NCBI GenBank assembly: GCA_027531255.1
Contig: JAPZRU010000010.1
Location: 52,352-116,351, forward strand
Source of the DNA: Steroidobacteraceae bacterium
GTDB lineage: Bacteria > Pseudomonadota > Gammaproteobacteria > Steroidobacterales > Steroidobacteraceae
Length of the DNA: 64,000 bases
Direction of reading: 5' to 3'
A program made the translations under genes and the position numbers. Each line of letters begins with the position of its first letter. Within the stretch, counting starts at the first letter, position 1. Shown here piece after piece: positions 55,103 to 64,000 of this stretch. The notes under the pieces were generated by a model. That model was not told the origin of the DNA. It worked only from the letters and a program-made list of their open reading frames with translations, and ran no database searches.

Positions 55103-56560
55103 ATGGCGATGTGGCGCCCGGCTGCCCGCATCCGTCACGACGCATCCGCGGGTGAGTGGCCGACGGCCGAGCGCGCGGCCGCGTCGCCGCTGTACGCGCC
55201 GCTCCGCGTGGGCAACGTCGTGCTGGAGGAGCGGACGTGGGTGCCCGCGATGGTGCCCTGGCGCGCCGGGCCCGACGGGGAGGTGACTCCGCAGGTGCTA
55301 GCCTGGTACGCGCGGTTCGCGCAGGGGCAGCCCGGTGCGCTGGTCGTCGAGGCCACGGGCGTCCGCGACGTGCCGAGCGGCCCGCTGCTCCGCATCGGCG
55401 ACGACCGGTACCGGCCGGGGCTCGCCGAGCTGACGCGCCGCGTACGCGAGGCGAGTCACGGCCGCACGCGCTGCTTCATCCAGCTGATCGACTTCCTGCG
55501 GGTGCGGCGACGCCCGGACCCGGGCCAGTACTTCGCCCGCTTCCTAGCCATCACCGACAGGCACCGCAGCGCGCTGCAGCTGCCCGGCGCCTCCGACGAC
55601 GCCGTGAGGGACGCGCTCGCGGCGCTGCCGCCCGCGGAGCTCGGGCGCGTGCTGACGCCCCGCGAGCTCGAGGCGCTCGATCGCGGTGCGCGGCAGCGCG
55701 TGACCGACGTGGACGTCGAGGAGATCGCGCGTCTCCCGGAAACGCTACCCGTGCTGTTCGCGGCTGCTGCCGTGCGGGCCCGCGAATGCGGGTTCGACGG
55801 CGTCGAGCTGCACTACGCGCATGCCTACACGATGGCCTCGTTCCTCTCGGCCACGAACACGCGCGACGACGGGTACGGCGGCACCCTCGAGAACCGGCTG
55901 CGGCTGCCGCTCGAAGTCTACGAAGCGGTGCGCCGGGCCGTCGGCCGGGACTTCGTGGTCGGCTGCCGCTTCCTGACCGACGAGATCATCGACGGCGGGA
56001 CGCGGCCCGACGAGGCCGCGCAGATCGGCGTCGCGCTCGCGCGTGCGGGCATGGACTTCCTGTCGCTATCGCGCGGCGGCAAGTTCGACGACGCGCTGCA
56101 GCCGAAGGTCGGCCAGGCGGTGTATCCCTACACGGGGCCGAGCGGCTACGAGTGCATGCCCTCGTACTTCTCCGACGCGGCGGGTCCCTTCGGGCGCAAT
56201 CTCGCGCCCACCCGGCGCGTGCGCGAGGCGGTGCGGGCCGCGGGCCACGCGGTCCCGGTGGTCGCGGCCGGCGGAATCCACAACTTCGAGCAGGCCGAGG
56301 CGGTACTCGAGCGCGGCGAGGGCGACATCGTCGGCATCGCGCGACAGGCGCTCGCCGATCCGGACTGGTTCCGGAAGGTGCGCAGCGGCCGCGGTGCCGA
56401 GGTGCGCCTGTGCCTGTACACCAACTACTGTGAAGCGCTCGACCAGCGGCACCGCGAGGTCACGTGCGAGCTCTGGGATCGACTGGACCTCGCCGAGGCG
56501 CAGGAGATGCTCGCGGCCGACGGCAAGCGCCGGCTCCTGCCGCCGGCGTGGCGTCCGTGA
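55103..56560 (+). CDS. NADH:flavin oxidoreductase (old-yellow-enzyme family)
   Basis: 485 residues from the ATG at 55103 (ribosome site GGAG). TIM-barrel FMN motifs: YAPLRVGNVVLEERTWVPAM, LIDFLRVRRRPDPGQYF, GVELHYAHAYTMASFLSATN, then RDDGYGGTLENRLRLPLEVY, and VVAAGGIHNFEQAEAVLERG. The segment CLYTNYCEAL near the C-terminus resembles the cysteine region of the 2,4-dienoyl-CoA-reductase branch, but not all iron-sulfur cysteines are present. It may reduce a ring intermediate in the CoA pathway. An AT-rich patch upstream (55057-55085) probably holds a promoter. Confidence 0.9.
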   Translation: MAMWRPAARIRHDASAGEWPTAERAAASPLYAPLRVGNVVLEERTWVPAMVPWRAGPDGEVTPQVLAWYARFAQGQPGALVVEATGVRDVPSGPLLRIGDDRYRPGLAELTRRVREASHGRTRCFIQLIDFLRVRRRPDPGQYFARFLAITDRHRSALQLPGASDDAVRDALAALPPAELGRVLTPRELEALDRGARQRVTDVDVEEIARLPETLPVLFAAAAVRARECGFDGVELHYAHAYTMASFLSATNTRDDGYGGTLENRLRLPLEVYEAVRRAVGRDFVVGCRFLTDEIIDGGTRPDEAAQIGVALARAGMDFLSLSRGGKFDDALQPKVGQAVYPYTGPSGYECMPSYFSDAAGPFGRNLAPTRRVREAVRAAGHAVPVVAAGGIHNFEQAEAVLERGEGDIVGIARQALADPDWFRKVRSGRGAEVRLCLYTNYCEALDQRHREVTCELWDRLDLAEAQEMLAADGKRRLLPPAWRP

Positions 56561-56638
56561 TGCGGGCGGCCGAGGCGTGAACCGCGAATCCATGCGCCGG
56601 TCGGGACGGCGGCGGCGGACGATCACGAGGGTGCGGTC

Positions 56639-58930
56639 ATGAAGATTGCGTGCATCGGCGGCGGCCCGACGGGCCTGTACTTCGCCATCCTGATGAAGCT
56701 GCGCGACGCTTCGCACGAAATCACGGTGTTCGAGCGGAACAAGCCGGACGACACGTTCGGCTGGGGCGTGGTGTTCTCCGACGCGACGCTCGGCAACCTG
56801 ATCGAGGCGGACCCGGTCACCGGCCAGAAGATCGCCGACGACCTGAACCACTGGGACGACATCGAGGTGCACTTCGGCGGCGAGGTGCACCGCTCGGGCG
56901 GCCACGGCTTCTGCGGCATCGGCCGGCTCGCGCTGCTGAAGATCCTGCAGAACCGCGCCGCGGAGCTCGGCGTCGACCTGCGCTACCAGACCGAGGTCGA
57001 GCCGGACCTCGAGAAGTTCCCCGGCTACGACCTCGTGATCGCGTGCGACGGCATCAACAGCCGCTTCCGCGACCGGTACGCCGAGCACTTCGGCGTCGAC
57101 GTCGACGTGCGGACGAACAAGTTCGTCTGGCTCGGCACCGCCAAGGTGTTCGACGCGTTCGCGTTCATCTTCGAGAAGACCGAGCACGGCTGGCTGTGGG
57201 TGCACGCGTACCGCTACGACGCGACCACGTCGACGTTCATCGTCGAGTGCGACGAGCAGACGTGGCGCAACTTCGGCTTCGAGGGGATGAGCCAGGACGA
57301 GATCATCGCCGAGCTCGAGCGGCGCTTCGCCAGGCACCTCGACGGGCACCGGCTGCTGTCGAACGCGAGGCACCTGCGCGGCGCCGCGATCTGGCTGAAC
57401 TTCCGGCGGATCGTCTGCGAGAACTGGCACTACAGGAACCTGATCCTGATGGGCGACGCGGCCCACACCGCGCATTTCTCGATCGGCTCCGGCACCAAGC
57501 TCGGGCTCGAGGACGCGATCCACCTGTCGCGCACCCTGAAGCCGGGCGTGGATCTCGAGGAGTGCCTCGCGGAGTACCGCGACACGCGCCAGATCGAGGT
57601 GCTGAAGCTGCAGAGCACCGCGCGCAACTCGACCGGCTGGTTCGAGAACCTGCACCGTTACCTCGACCTCGAGCCGATCCAGTTCACCTACTCGCTGCTG
57701 ACGCGCAGCCAGCGGGTCAGTCACGAGAACCTGCGGGTGCGCGACCCGCAGTGGCTCGAGGGCGTCGAGACCTGGTTCGCCGCGAAGGCGAGCGGCGGGC
57801 GCATCCGTCGCGCCGTGCCGCCGATGTTCGTGCCGTTCAGGCTGCGCGAGCTCGAGCTCCGGAACCGCGTCGTCGTCAGCCCGATGGACATGTACAGCTC
57901 GATCGACGGCGTGCCCGGGGACTTCCACCTCGTGCACCTCGGCAGCCGCGCGCAGGGCGGCGCGGGGCTCGTCTACACCGAGATGACCTGCATCTCGCCC
58001 GAGGCGCGGATCACGCCGGGCTGCGCCGGCCTCTGGAACGACGAGCAGACCGCCGCCTGGAAGCGCGTCGTCGACTTCGTGCACCGGAACACGACCGCGA
58101 AGATCGCGCTGCAGCTCGGCCACGCCGGCCCGAAGGGCTCGACGAAGCTGATGTGGGACGGCATCGACCAGCCGCTCGAATCCGGCAACTGGCCGCTGAT
58201 CGGCCCGTCGCCCGTGCCGTGGTCGCCCGCCAACCAGGTGCCGCGCGAGATGACGCGCGCCGACATGGACGTCGTGAAGCGGCAGTTCGTCGACGCGGTG
58301 CACCGCGCGTCCGAGGCGGGCTTCGACCTCGTCGAGCTGCACGCCGCGCACGGCTACCTGCTGTCCGCGTTCATCACGCCGCTGACCAACCACCGCACCG
58401 ACGAGTACGGCGGCTCGCTCGCGAACCGGCTGCGCTTCCCGCTCGAGGTGTTCGCCGCGATGCGCGCCGCGTGGCCGGCCCACAAGCCGATGTCGGTGCG
58501 CATCTCCGCGACCGACTGGGTGCCGGGCGGCGTGGACGAAGAGGAGGCGGTCGCGATCGCGAGCGCGCTCGCGCGCGAGGGCGTCGACGTGATCGACGTC
58601 TCCGCGGGCCAGACCTCGATCCGCGCGAAGCCCGTCTACGGCCGCATGTTCCAGACCCCGTTCTCGGACCGCATCCGCAACGAGGCGCGGGTCGCGACGA
58701 TGGCGGTCGGCAACATCTTCGAGCCGGACCACGTGAACTCGATCGTGATGGCCGGTCGCGCCGATCTCTGCTGCATCGCGCGGCCGCACCTCGCCGATCC
58801 CCACTGGACGCTGCACGCAGCCGCGCAGCTCGGCTACGAGGAGCAGCCGTGGCCGGTGCAGTACCTGTCTGGACGCTCGCAGTACCTGCGGAACCTCAAG
58901 CGGGCCACTGACATGGTGGTGAAGGCGTGA
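56639..58930 (+). CDS. Bifunctional salicylyl-/2-aminobenzoyl-CoA monooxygenase-reductase
   Basis: 763 residues with two fused enzymes. Residues 1-380 form a class A flavin monooxygenase: FAD motif [30 protein letters not shown], and [20 protein letters not shown]. Residues 395-763 form an old-yellow-enzyme reductase: [32 protein letters not shown], and [20 protein letters not shown] then [13 protein letters not shown]. This architecture is known from 2-aminobenzoyl-CoA monooxygenase/reductase and salicylyl-CoA 5-hydroxylase, which hydroxylate and then reduce the aromatic ring of a CoA thioester. It is the key enzyme of the cluster; the fused RidA downstream favours the amino substrate. Confidence 0.94.
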   Translation: MKIACIGGGPTGLYFAILMKLRDASHEITVFERNKPDDTFGWGVVFSDATLGNLIEADPVTGQKIADDLNHWDDIEVHFGGEVHRSGGHGFCGIGRLALLKILQNRAAELGVDLRYQTEVEPDLEKFPGYDLVIACDGINSRFRDRYAEHFGVDVDVRTNKFVWLGTAKVFDAFAFIFEKTEHGWLWVHAYRYDATTSTFIVECDEQTWRNFGFEGMSQDEIIAELERRFARHLDGHRLLSNARHLRGAAIWLNFRRIVCENWHYRNLILMGDAAHTAHFSIGSGTKLGLEDAIHLSRTLKPGVDLEECLAEYRDTRQIEVLKLQSTARNSTGWFENLHRYLDLEPIQFTYSLLTRSQRVSHENLRVRDPQWLEGVETWFAAKASGGRIRRAVPPMFVPFRLRELELRNRVVVSPMDMYSSIDGVPGDFHLVHLGSRAQGGAGLVYTEMTCISPEARITPGCAGLWNDEQTAAWKRVVDFVHRNTTAKIALQLGHAGPKGSTKLMWDGIDQPLESGNWPLIGPSPVPWSPANQVPREMTRADMDVVKRQFVDAVHRASEAGFDLVELHAAHGYLLSAFITPLTNHRTDEYGGSLANRLRFPLEVFAAMRAAWPAHKPMSVRISATDWVPGGVDEEEAVAIASALAREGVDVIDVSAGQTSIRAKPVYGRMFQTPFSDRIRNEARVATMAVGNIFEPDHVNSIVMAGRADLCCIARPHLADPHWTLHAAAQLGYEEQPWPVQYLSGRSQYLRNLKRATDMVVKA

Positions 58931-58955
58931 GCCGCGGCACGACCGGAGCGCGCGC

Positions 58956-59735
58956 ATGACGCCCACCCTCGCCGGCCAGCACGCGCTCGTCACCGGCGGC
59001 GGCACCGGGATCGGCGCCGCGGTCGCGCGGCGCCTCGCGCAGGCCGGCGCGAAGGTGACGCTGCTCGGGCGCCGGCGCGCGCAGCTGGAGGATGCCAGAC
59101 GCGAGCTGGTGGCCGGGACCGGTGCCGAGGTCGGCTGCGTCGTCGGCGACGTGACCGACGAGGCGGCGGTCCGCGCCGCGTTCGACGAAGCGCAGGCCGC
59201 GCGCGGGGTGCCGACGATCCTCGTCAACAACGCGGGCGCCGCACCGACCGCGCCCGCCGCGAAGACTTCGCTGGAGCTCTGGAGCTCCACGCTCGCCGTC
59301 AACCTGACGGGCACGTTCCTGTGTTCGCGCGAGTTCCTGCTGCGACTCCCCCGGGAGTCCAGCGGGCGCATCGTCAACGTGGCCTCGACCGCCGGCCTCA
59401 AGGGCTACGCGTACGTCTCCGCCTACTGTGCGGCGAAGCACGGCGTCGTCGGCTACACGCGGGCGCTCGCGGCGGAGCTCGCGCGACGGCCGGTCACCGT
59501 GAACGCGGTCTGCCCCGGCTACACCGAAACGCCGCTGCTCGAGGGTGCGGTCGCCGCCATCGTCTCCGCCACCGGCCGGGCCGAGGACGGTGCGCGCGCC
59601 GAGCTCGCGCGGTCCAACCCGCAGGGCCGGTTCGTGCAGCCGGCCGAAGTGGCCGAGGCGGTGCACTGGCTGTGCCTGCCGGAGTCGGCGTCCGTCACCG
59701 GCACCGCGGTCGCGATCGCCGGAGGCGAGATCTGA
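58956..59735 (+). CDS. SDR-family NAD(P) oxidoreductase
   Basis: 259 residues, classical [23 protein letters not shown] binds the cofactor, [10 protein letters not shown], the catalytic serine is in [11 protein letters not shown], and [20 protein letters not shown] has the intact YxxxK. It probably interconverts a hydroxyl and keto group of a ring or acyl-CoA intermediate. 25 bp after the monooxygenase/reductase gene and 35 bp before the enoyl-CoA hydratase, so in the same operon. Confidence 0.94.
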   Translation: MTPTLAGQHALVTGGGTGIGAAVARRLAQAGAKVTLLGRRRAQLEDARRELVAGTGAEVGCVVGDVTDEAAVRAAFDEAQAARGVPTILVNNAGAAPTAPAAKTSLELWSSTLAVNLTGTFLCSREFLLRLPRESSGRIVNVASTAGLKGYAYVSAYCAAKHGVVGYTRALAAELARRPVTVNAVCPGYTETPLLEGAVAAIVSATGRAEDGARAELARSNPQGRFVQPAEVAEAVHWLCLPESASVTGTAVAIAGGEI

Positions 59736-59770
59736 GCGGCGGCACGTGCCGCGGAGAAGGGGATACCTCG

Positions 59771-60571
59771 ATGACGCGTACTCCGAAGCACTTTCGCTGG
59801 GACCAGCACGGGCGCGTGGGCGTCGTCACGCTGGACCGCCCGGACCGCAAGAACCCGCTGACGTTCGAGTCCTACGACGAGCTTCGCAACATCTTCTACG
59901 AACTGCAGCAGGACGCGGCGACGAAGGCGGTCGTGATCACCGGCAGCGGCGGCAACTTCTGCTCCGGCGGCGACGTGCACGAGATCATCGGGCCGCTGAC
60001 GAAGATGGCGATGCCGCAGCTGCTCGAGTTCACGCGGATGACCGGCGACCTCGTGCGCGCGATCCGCAGCTGCCCGCAGCCGGTGATCGCCGCGATCGAC
60101 GGCGTCTGCGTCGGCGCCGGCGCGGCCATCGCGATGGCCTCCGACCTGCGCTTCGGCACGCCGCGCGCGAAGACCGCGTTCCTGTTCGTGCGCGTGGGCC
60201 TCGCCGGCTGCGACATGGGCGCGTGCGCGATCGTGCCGCGGATCATCGGGCAGGGACGCGCGAGCGAGCTGTTCTACACCGGCCGCGTGATGACCGCTGA
60301 GGAGGCCGAGCGCTGGGGCTGGTTCAACCGGGTGTGCGCGCCGGAAGCCGTGCTCGACGAGGCGCTGCGGTTCGCGACCGAGCTCGCCGAAGGCCCGACC
60401 TTCGCGCACGCGATGACGAAGAACCAGCTGAACCTCGAGTGGGACATGAGCCTGGACGCGGCGATCGAGGCCGAGGCCCAGGCACAGGCGATCTGCATGC
60501 AGACCGGCGACTTCCGGCGCGCGTACGAGGCGTTCGTCGCCAGGCAGGCGCCGAAGTTCGAGGGGAACTGA
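59771..60571 (+). CDS. Enoyl-CoA hydratase/isomerase family protein
   Basis: 266 residues. [20 protein letters not shown], the oxyanion loop [14 protein letters not shown], and [20 protein letters not shown] then [20 protein letters not shown] are crotonase motifs. The usual catalytic glutamates are not obvious in the last motif (GLAGCDMGA), so it may act as an isomerase, ring hydrolase or lyase rather than a hydratase. Start at the ATG 59771. 4 bp before the acyl-CoA dehydrogenase gene. Confidence 0.93.
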   Translation: MTRTPKHFRWDQHGRVGVVTLDRPDRKNPLTFESYDELRNIFYELQQDAATKAVVITGSGGNFCSGGDVHEIIGPLTKMAMPQLLEFTRMTGDLVRAIRSCPQPVIAAIDGVCVGAGAAIAMASDLRFGTPRAKTAFLFVRVGLAGCDMGACAIVPRIIGQGRASELFYTGRVMTAEEAERWGWFNRVCAPEAVLDEALRFATELAEGPTFAHAMTKNQLNLEWDMSLDAAIEAEAQAQAICMQTGDFRRAYEAFVARQAPKFEGN

Positions 60572-60575
60572 GCCG

Positions 60576-61748
60576 ATGCCCGACTCCAGCTGGCTCGATT
60601 GGCCGTTCTACGAGGACCGGCACCGCGCGTTGAAGCGCGAGCTCGACGCGTGGGCCGCGGCCCACGCGACGCTCCTCGACGCGCACGACCCCGATCTCGA
60701 CGCGCAGTGCCGCGCGCTGGCCCGGGCGCTCGGCGACGCCGGCTGGTGCCGCTACGCCGTGCCGCAGGCCTACGGCGGCGCGCTGGAGCGCCTCGACGTA
60801 CGCTCGATCGCGATCCTGCGCGAGACGCTCGCCTACCACTCGGGGCTCGCGGACTTCGTACTTGCGATGCAGGGCCTCGGCTCGGGCGCGATCACGCTGT
60901 TCGGCACCGAGGCGCAGAAGCAGCGCTGGCTGCCGGAGGTGGCCACGGGCCGCGCGATCGCGGCGTTCGCCCTCTCCGAGGCTGCGGCCGGCAGCGACGT
61001 CGCGGCGCTGGCGACCACGGCGCGCCGCGAGGGCGACGGCTACTGCCTGGACGGCGAGAAGACCTGGATCTCGAACGGCGGCCTCGCCTCCTTCTATACG
61101 GTGTTCGCGCGCACCGGCGAGGCGCCCGGGGCGAAGGGCCTGTCCGCCTTCGTGGTGCCGGCGGACGCGGCGGGCCTGTCGGTGGTCGAGCGCATCCCGG
61201 TGATTGCGCCCCACCCGCTCGCCCGGCTGCGGTTCGACGGCGTGCGCGTGCCCGCGGACGCGATGCTCGGCCGTCCCGGCCAGGGCTTCGCCGTCGCGAT
61301 GGCCACGCTCGACGTGTTCCGCACCACGGTGGGCGCGGCGGCGCTCGGCTTCGCGCGGCGCGCGCACGACGAGGCGCTGCGTCGCGCCCGCAGCCGTCGC
61401 CTGTTCGGCGCGCCGCTGGCGGACCTCCAGCTCGCGCAGGCGGCGCTCGCGGAGAGCGCGGTCGCGATCGACGCCTCGGCGCTGCTCGTCGCCCGCGCGG
61501 GCTGGGCGAAGGACCGTGGCCAACCCCGCGTCACGCGCGAGGCGGCGATGGCGAAGCTCCACGCGACGGACGAGGCGCAGGGCGTGATCGACCGCTCGCT
61601 GCAGTTGCACGGCGGCCTCGGCGTGGTCAGCGGCGAGGTCGTCGAGACGCTCTACCGCGAGATCCGCGCGCTCAGGATCTACGAGGGCGCGAGCGACGTG
61701 CAGAAGGTGATCATCGCGCGCCAGGAGCTGGAGAGGCAGCCCTCATGA
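60576..61748 (+). CDS. Acyl-CoA dehydrogenase
   Basis: 390 residues. [20 protein letters not shown] is the FAD-contact motif and [20 protein letters not shown] the C-terminal signature. [20 protein letters not shown] contains the catalytic glutamate of the family, unlike the dehydrogenase at 2052. It desaturates a ring- or chain-CoA intermediate. Its end overlaps the ligase-RidA gene by 4 bp (ATGA), so translation is coupled. Confidence 0.95.
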   Translation: MPDSSWLDWPFYEDRHRALKRELDAWAAAHATLLDAHDPDLDAQCRALARALGDAGWCRYAVPQAYGGALERLDVRSIAILRETLAYHSGLADFVLAMQGLGSGAITLFGTEAQKQRWLPEVATGRAIAAFALSEAAAGSDVAALATTARREGDGYCLDGEKTWISNGGLASFYTVFARTGEAPGAKGLSAFVVPADAAGLSVVERIPVIAPHPLARLRFDGVRVPADAMLGRPGQGFAVAMATLDVFRTTVGAAALGFARRAHDEALRRARSRRLFGAPLADLQLAQAALAESAVAIDASALLVARAGWAKDRGQPRVTREAAMAKLHATDEAQGVIDRSLQLHGGLGVVSGEVVETLYREIRALRIYEGASDVQKVIIARQELERQPS

Positions 61749-63841
61749 CACGTGCCGAGACCTACGGGACGCCGGTGCCGGGCTATCCGGCTGCCTATAC
61801 GTCCCACGTGGACACCTTCGCGCGGGACCGCCTGCCACCGCCCTCGCAGTGGCCGCTGCTCACGTTCGATCGCCCCGAGCTGCAGTACCCCGAGCGGATC
61901 AACTGCGGCGTGGTCCTGTGCGACGACGCGGTCGCCGAAGGCCACGGGGATCGCGTCGCGATCCACTCGGACGCCGGCGTCTGGACCTACCGGCACCTGC
62001 TCGAACAGGCCAACCGCATCGCGAACGTGCTGGTTCGCGAGCTCGGCGTGGTGCCCGGCAACCGCGTGCTGCTGCGTGCGGCCAACGGGCCCATGCTCGC
62101 TTGCGCGTGGCTGGCGGTGATGAAGGCCGGCGCGATCGCCGTGACCACGATGCCGCTGCTGCGCGCGAAGGAACTCCGCCAGATCGCCGCCAAGGCCGCG
62201 ATCCGTCACTGCCTGTGCGATGCGCGGCTGCGCGACGAACTCGACAAGGCTTCCGGCGAGAGCGGCTGGCTGGGATCCACCCTGACCTGGGGCGATGGTG
62301 CGCTCGAGGCCCGGATGGCCGCGCAGCCCGCGACCTTCGCGAACGTGGACACCGCGAGCGACGACGTGTGTCTCCTCGCGTTCACGTCCGGTACGACCGG
62401 CGAGCCCAAGGCGACGATGCATTTCCATCGCGACGTGCTGGCGATGGCGGACGTCGTCGGCCGGCACCTGCTCGAGACGTCTCCGGACGACGTGTACATC
62501 GGCAGTCCTCCGCTCGGCTTCACGTTCGGTCTCGGGGCGCTGCTGGTGTTCCCACTGCGCTTCCGGGGCGCGGTGGCGTACGTCGAGCAACCCTCGCCCG
62601 ACTCGCTGCTCGAGGCCGTGCAGAAATTCGGCGGTACGTGCCTGTTCACCGCGCCCACGATGTACCGCGCGCTCGCGCCGCTCGCGCGGCGCTTCGACCT
62701 CCGGACGCTGCGGCGCTCCGTCTCGGCCGGTGAGCCCCTCGCCAGGGCGACGTCGGACCTGTGGTATTCGGCCACCGGAATCCGGCTGATCGACGGTCTC
62801 GGTGCAACCGAGATGATCCACATCTTCATTTCCGCCAAGGGCGACGACATCCGTCCCGGCGCGACGGGGAAGCCGCTTCCGGGATACGAAGCCACGATCC
62901 TCGACGACGACCACCGGCCGCTGCCTCGGGGACACTCCGGCCGGCTCGCCGTCCGCGGCCCGACGGGTTGCCGTTACCTCGACGACCCCCGGCAGGCCGA
63001 GTACGTGGTCGACGGCTGGAACGTCACCGGCGACCGGTACCGCGTGGACGCCGACGGTTACTTCTGGTTCGAGTCCCGCGCCGACGACATGATCATCTCG
63101 GGCGGCTACAACATCGCGGGCGCCGAGGTGGAGGCCGCGTTGCTGGCGCACCCGGCGGTCCGGGAAGTCGCGGTGATCGGTGCGCCCGACGAGGAGCGCG
63201 GCCACATCGTCAAGGCCTTCGTGGTGCCGCAGGCGGGCCACGCGGCCGGCCCGGAGCTCCGCAGGGAACTGCAGGACTTCGTCAAGGCCACCGTCGCCCC
63301 CTACAAGTATCCGCGCGCGATCGAGTTCCTCGACGCGCTGCCCAAGACCCCGACCGGCAAGGTGCAGCGCTACGTGCTGCGCCAGCAGGAACGCTCCCGA
63401 GGCGAACTCCCAGGCACCCAACCCATGCACCAGATCCTCTCGCCGCCGGGCTGGCCGCGCCCGAAAGGCTACTCCAACGGCGTCGCCGCCTTCGGGCGGC
63501 TCGTGTTCGTCGCCGGACAGATCGGCTGGAACGAGCGCGGCGAGTTCCCGCGTGCGGACCTGCCCGGGCAGATCGAGCAGACGCTGCGGAACACGCTCGC
63601 GGTCCTGAAGGAAGCCGGTGCCGGACCGCAGCACGTCGTCAGGCAGACCTGGTACGTCACCAGCCGCGACGAGTACCTCGAGAATGCGCGGGCGATCGGC
63701 GAGGTCTGGCGAGCGCTGATGGGCAGGAACTACCCTGCGATCGCCGTCGTCCAGGTAACGGCACTGATGGAAGCCGCCGCGAAGGTGGAGATCGAGACGA
63801 CCGCAGTAGTGCCGCAGCACGAGGACGCGAAGCAGCCATGA
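61745..63841 (+). CDS. Aryl-CoA ligase (2-aminobenzoate/benzoate-CoA ligase family) fused to a RidA domain
   Basis: 698 residues in one uninterrupted frame. Residues 1-560 are a benzoate-type CoA ligase: start [74 protein letters not shown], and [17 protein letters not shown] with the catalytic lysine. From about 561 comes a complete RidA/YjgF domain: [40 protein letters not shown], and [20 protein letters not shown]. RidA proteins hydrolyse enamine/imine intermediates to ketones and ammonia, the very step needed after reduction of 2-aminobenzoyl-CoA. The two are usually separate proteins; whether the product stays fused is untested. Confidence 0.92.
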   Translation: MTRAETYGTPVPGYPAAYTSHVDTFARDRLPPPSQWPLLTFDRPELQYPERINCGVVLCDDAVAEGHGDRVAIHSDAGVWTYRHLLEQANRIANVLVRELGVVPGNRVLLRAANGPMLACAWLAVMKAGAIAVTTMPLLRAKELRQIAAKAAIRHCLCDARLRDELDKASGESGWLGSTLTWGDGALEARMAAQPATFANVDTASDDVCLLAFTSGTTGEPKATMHFHRDVLAMADVVGRHLLETSPDDVYIGSPPLGFTFGLGALLVFPLRFRGAVAYVEQPSPDSLLEAVQKFGGTCLFTAPTMYRALAPLARRFDLRTLRRSVSAGEPLARATSDLWYSATGIRLIDGLGATEMIHIFISAKGDDIRPGATGKPLPGYEATILDDDHRPLPRGHSGRLAVRGPTGCRYLDDPRQAEYVVDGWNVTGDRYRVDADGYFWFESRADDMIISGGYNIAGAEVEAALLAHPAVREVAVIGAPDEERGHIVKAFVVPQAGHAAGPELRRELQDFVKATVAPYKYPRAIEFLDALPKTPTGKVQRYVLRQQERSRGELPGTQPMHQILSPPGWPRPKGYSNGVAAFGRLVFVAGQIGWNERGEFPRADLPGQIEQTLRNTLAVLKEAGAGPQHVVRQTWYVTSRDEYLENARAIGEVWRALMGRNYPAIAVVQVTALMEAAAKVEIETTAVVPQHEDAKQP

Positions 63842-64000
63842 ACTCCGTGCCGATGAATTCGCCCGCCACGGCCGCGGCGCCGAAGAAGTCCTCGATCCCG
63901 GCGCTCGACCCGCTGGACCTGTACGGCGTCCGGGGCCAGCTGAGCGAGGACGAGCGGATGGTGCAGGACTCGGTCGCGCGCCTCGTCGACGAGCGCGTGA
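63838..64000 (+). CDS. Glutaryl-CoA-dehydrogenase-like acyl-CoA dehydrogenase, N-terminus only
   Basis: The frame starts at the ATG overlapping the ligase-RidA stop (ATGA) and runs off the window. SIPALDPLDLYGVRGQLSED, then ERMVQDSVARLVDERV is the N-terminus of the glutaryl-CoA dehydrogenase group (DPLxLxxQLTEDERMVRD). That enzyme converts glutaryl-CoA to crotonyl-CoA and would finish a pathway passing through pimelyl/glutaryl-CoA. Only 54 codons are visible. Confidence 0.8.
   Translation, partial: MNSVPMNSPATAAAPKKSSIPALDPLDLYGVRGQLSEDERMVQDSVARLVDERV

Overview
The window is GC-rich DNA carrying the replication-origin neighbourhood of a proteobacterial chromosome. The order gyrB-recF-dnaN-dnaA on one strand and rpmH-rnpA-yidD-yidC on the other, with mnmE further on, is the usual origin cluster. 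The L34 protein sequence and two copies of the pseudomonad-type parS palindrome inside recF point to a GC-rich gammaproteobacterium; I cannot place it more precisely. No rRNA operon, complete canonical tRNA or CRISPR array was seen.

Left arm (1-12.6 kb). A TonB-dependent receptor (cut by the window edge), a CoA ligase / acyl-CoA dehydrogenase / 3-hydroxyacyl-CoA dehydrogenase operon and an SDR gene share an 18-bp inverted-repeat operator, RTCAAC-N6-GTTGAY, found five times. This looks like one regulon for import and CoA-dependent breakdown of a carboxylic acid. The SDR carries a frameshift in a G7 tract. Housekeeping genes and a toxin-antitoxin pair follow (SLT-type lipoprotein, M3 peptidase, YjjJ-type HipA kinase, TrmO).

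RNA-repair island (13-18.5 kb). rtcR and a RlaP-type nucleotidyltransferase are read leftwards; rtcB, rtcA and a small membrane-protein gene are read rightwards from a near-perfect sigma-54 promoter. The roughly 300-nt leader contains a 74-nt tRNA-shaped element ending in CCA and, five nucleotides later, a tRNA 5'-half-like segment. RtcR is a CARF-domain activator thought to sense damaged tRNA, so these are the most unusual features of the window.

From 18.5 to 23.2 kb is a graveyard of mobile and rearranged DNA: fragments of a Panacea/SocA gene and a BI-1/YccA gene, a tRNA-Ser-like 3' end, two toxin-antitoxin modules, IS91 and IS21 remnants, and a DUF3489 gene. The origin cluster follows (23.2-33.8 kb), with a long 841-bp gyrB-recF gap and DnaA boxes. 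Then come a hydrolase, an MFS transporter, mnmE, an OsmC protein and a TetR-controlled RND efflux operon (38.6-46.1 kb), then nei and map.

Right arm (48.6-64 kb). Several broken genes (threonine aldolase, class V aminotransferase, indolepyruvate oxidoreductase, cyclase) precede a dense gene set for aerobic CoA-dependent breakdown of 2-aminobenzoate or salicylate: thiolase, fused hydratase/dehydrogenase, thioesterase, old-yellow-enzyme reductase, monooxygenase/reductase fusion, SDR, enoyl-CoA hydratase, acyl-CoA dehydrogenase, an aryl-CoA ligase fused in frame to a RidA domain, and the start of a glutaryl-CoA-dehydrogenase-like gene. The RidA fusion favours an amino-substituted substrate.
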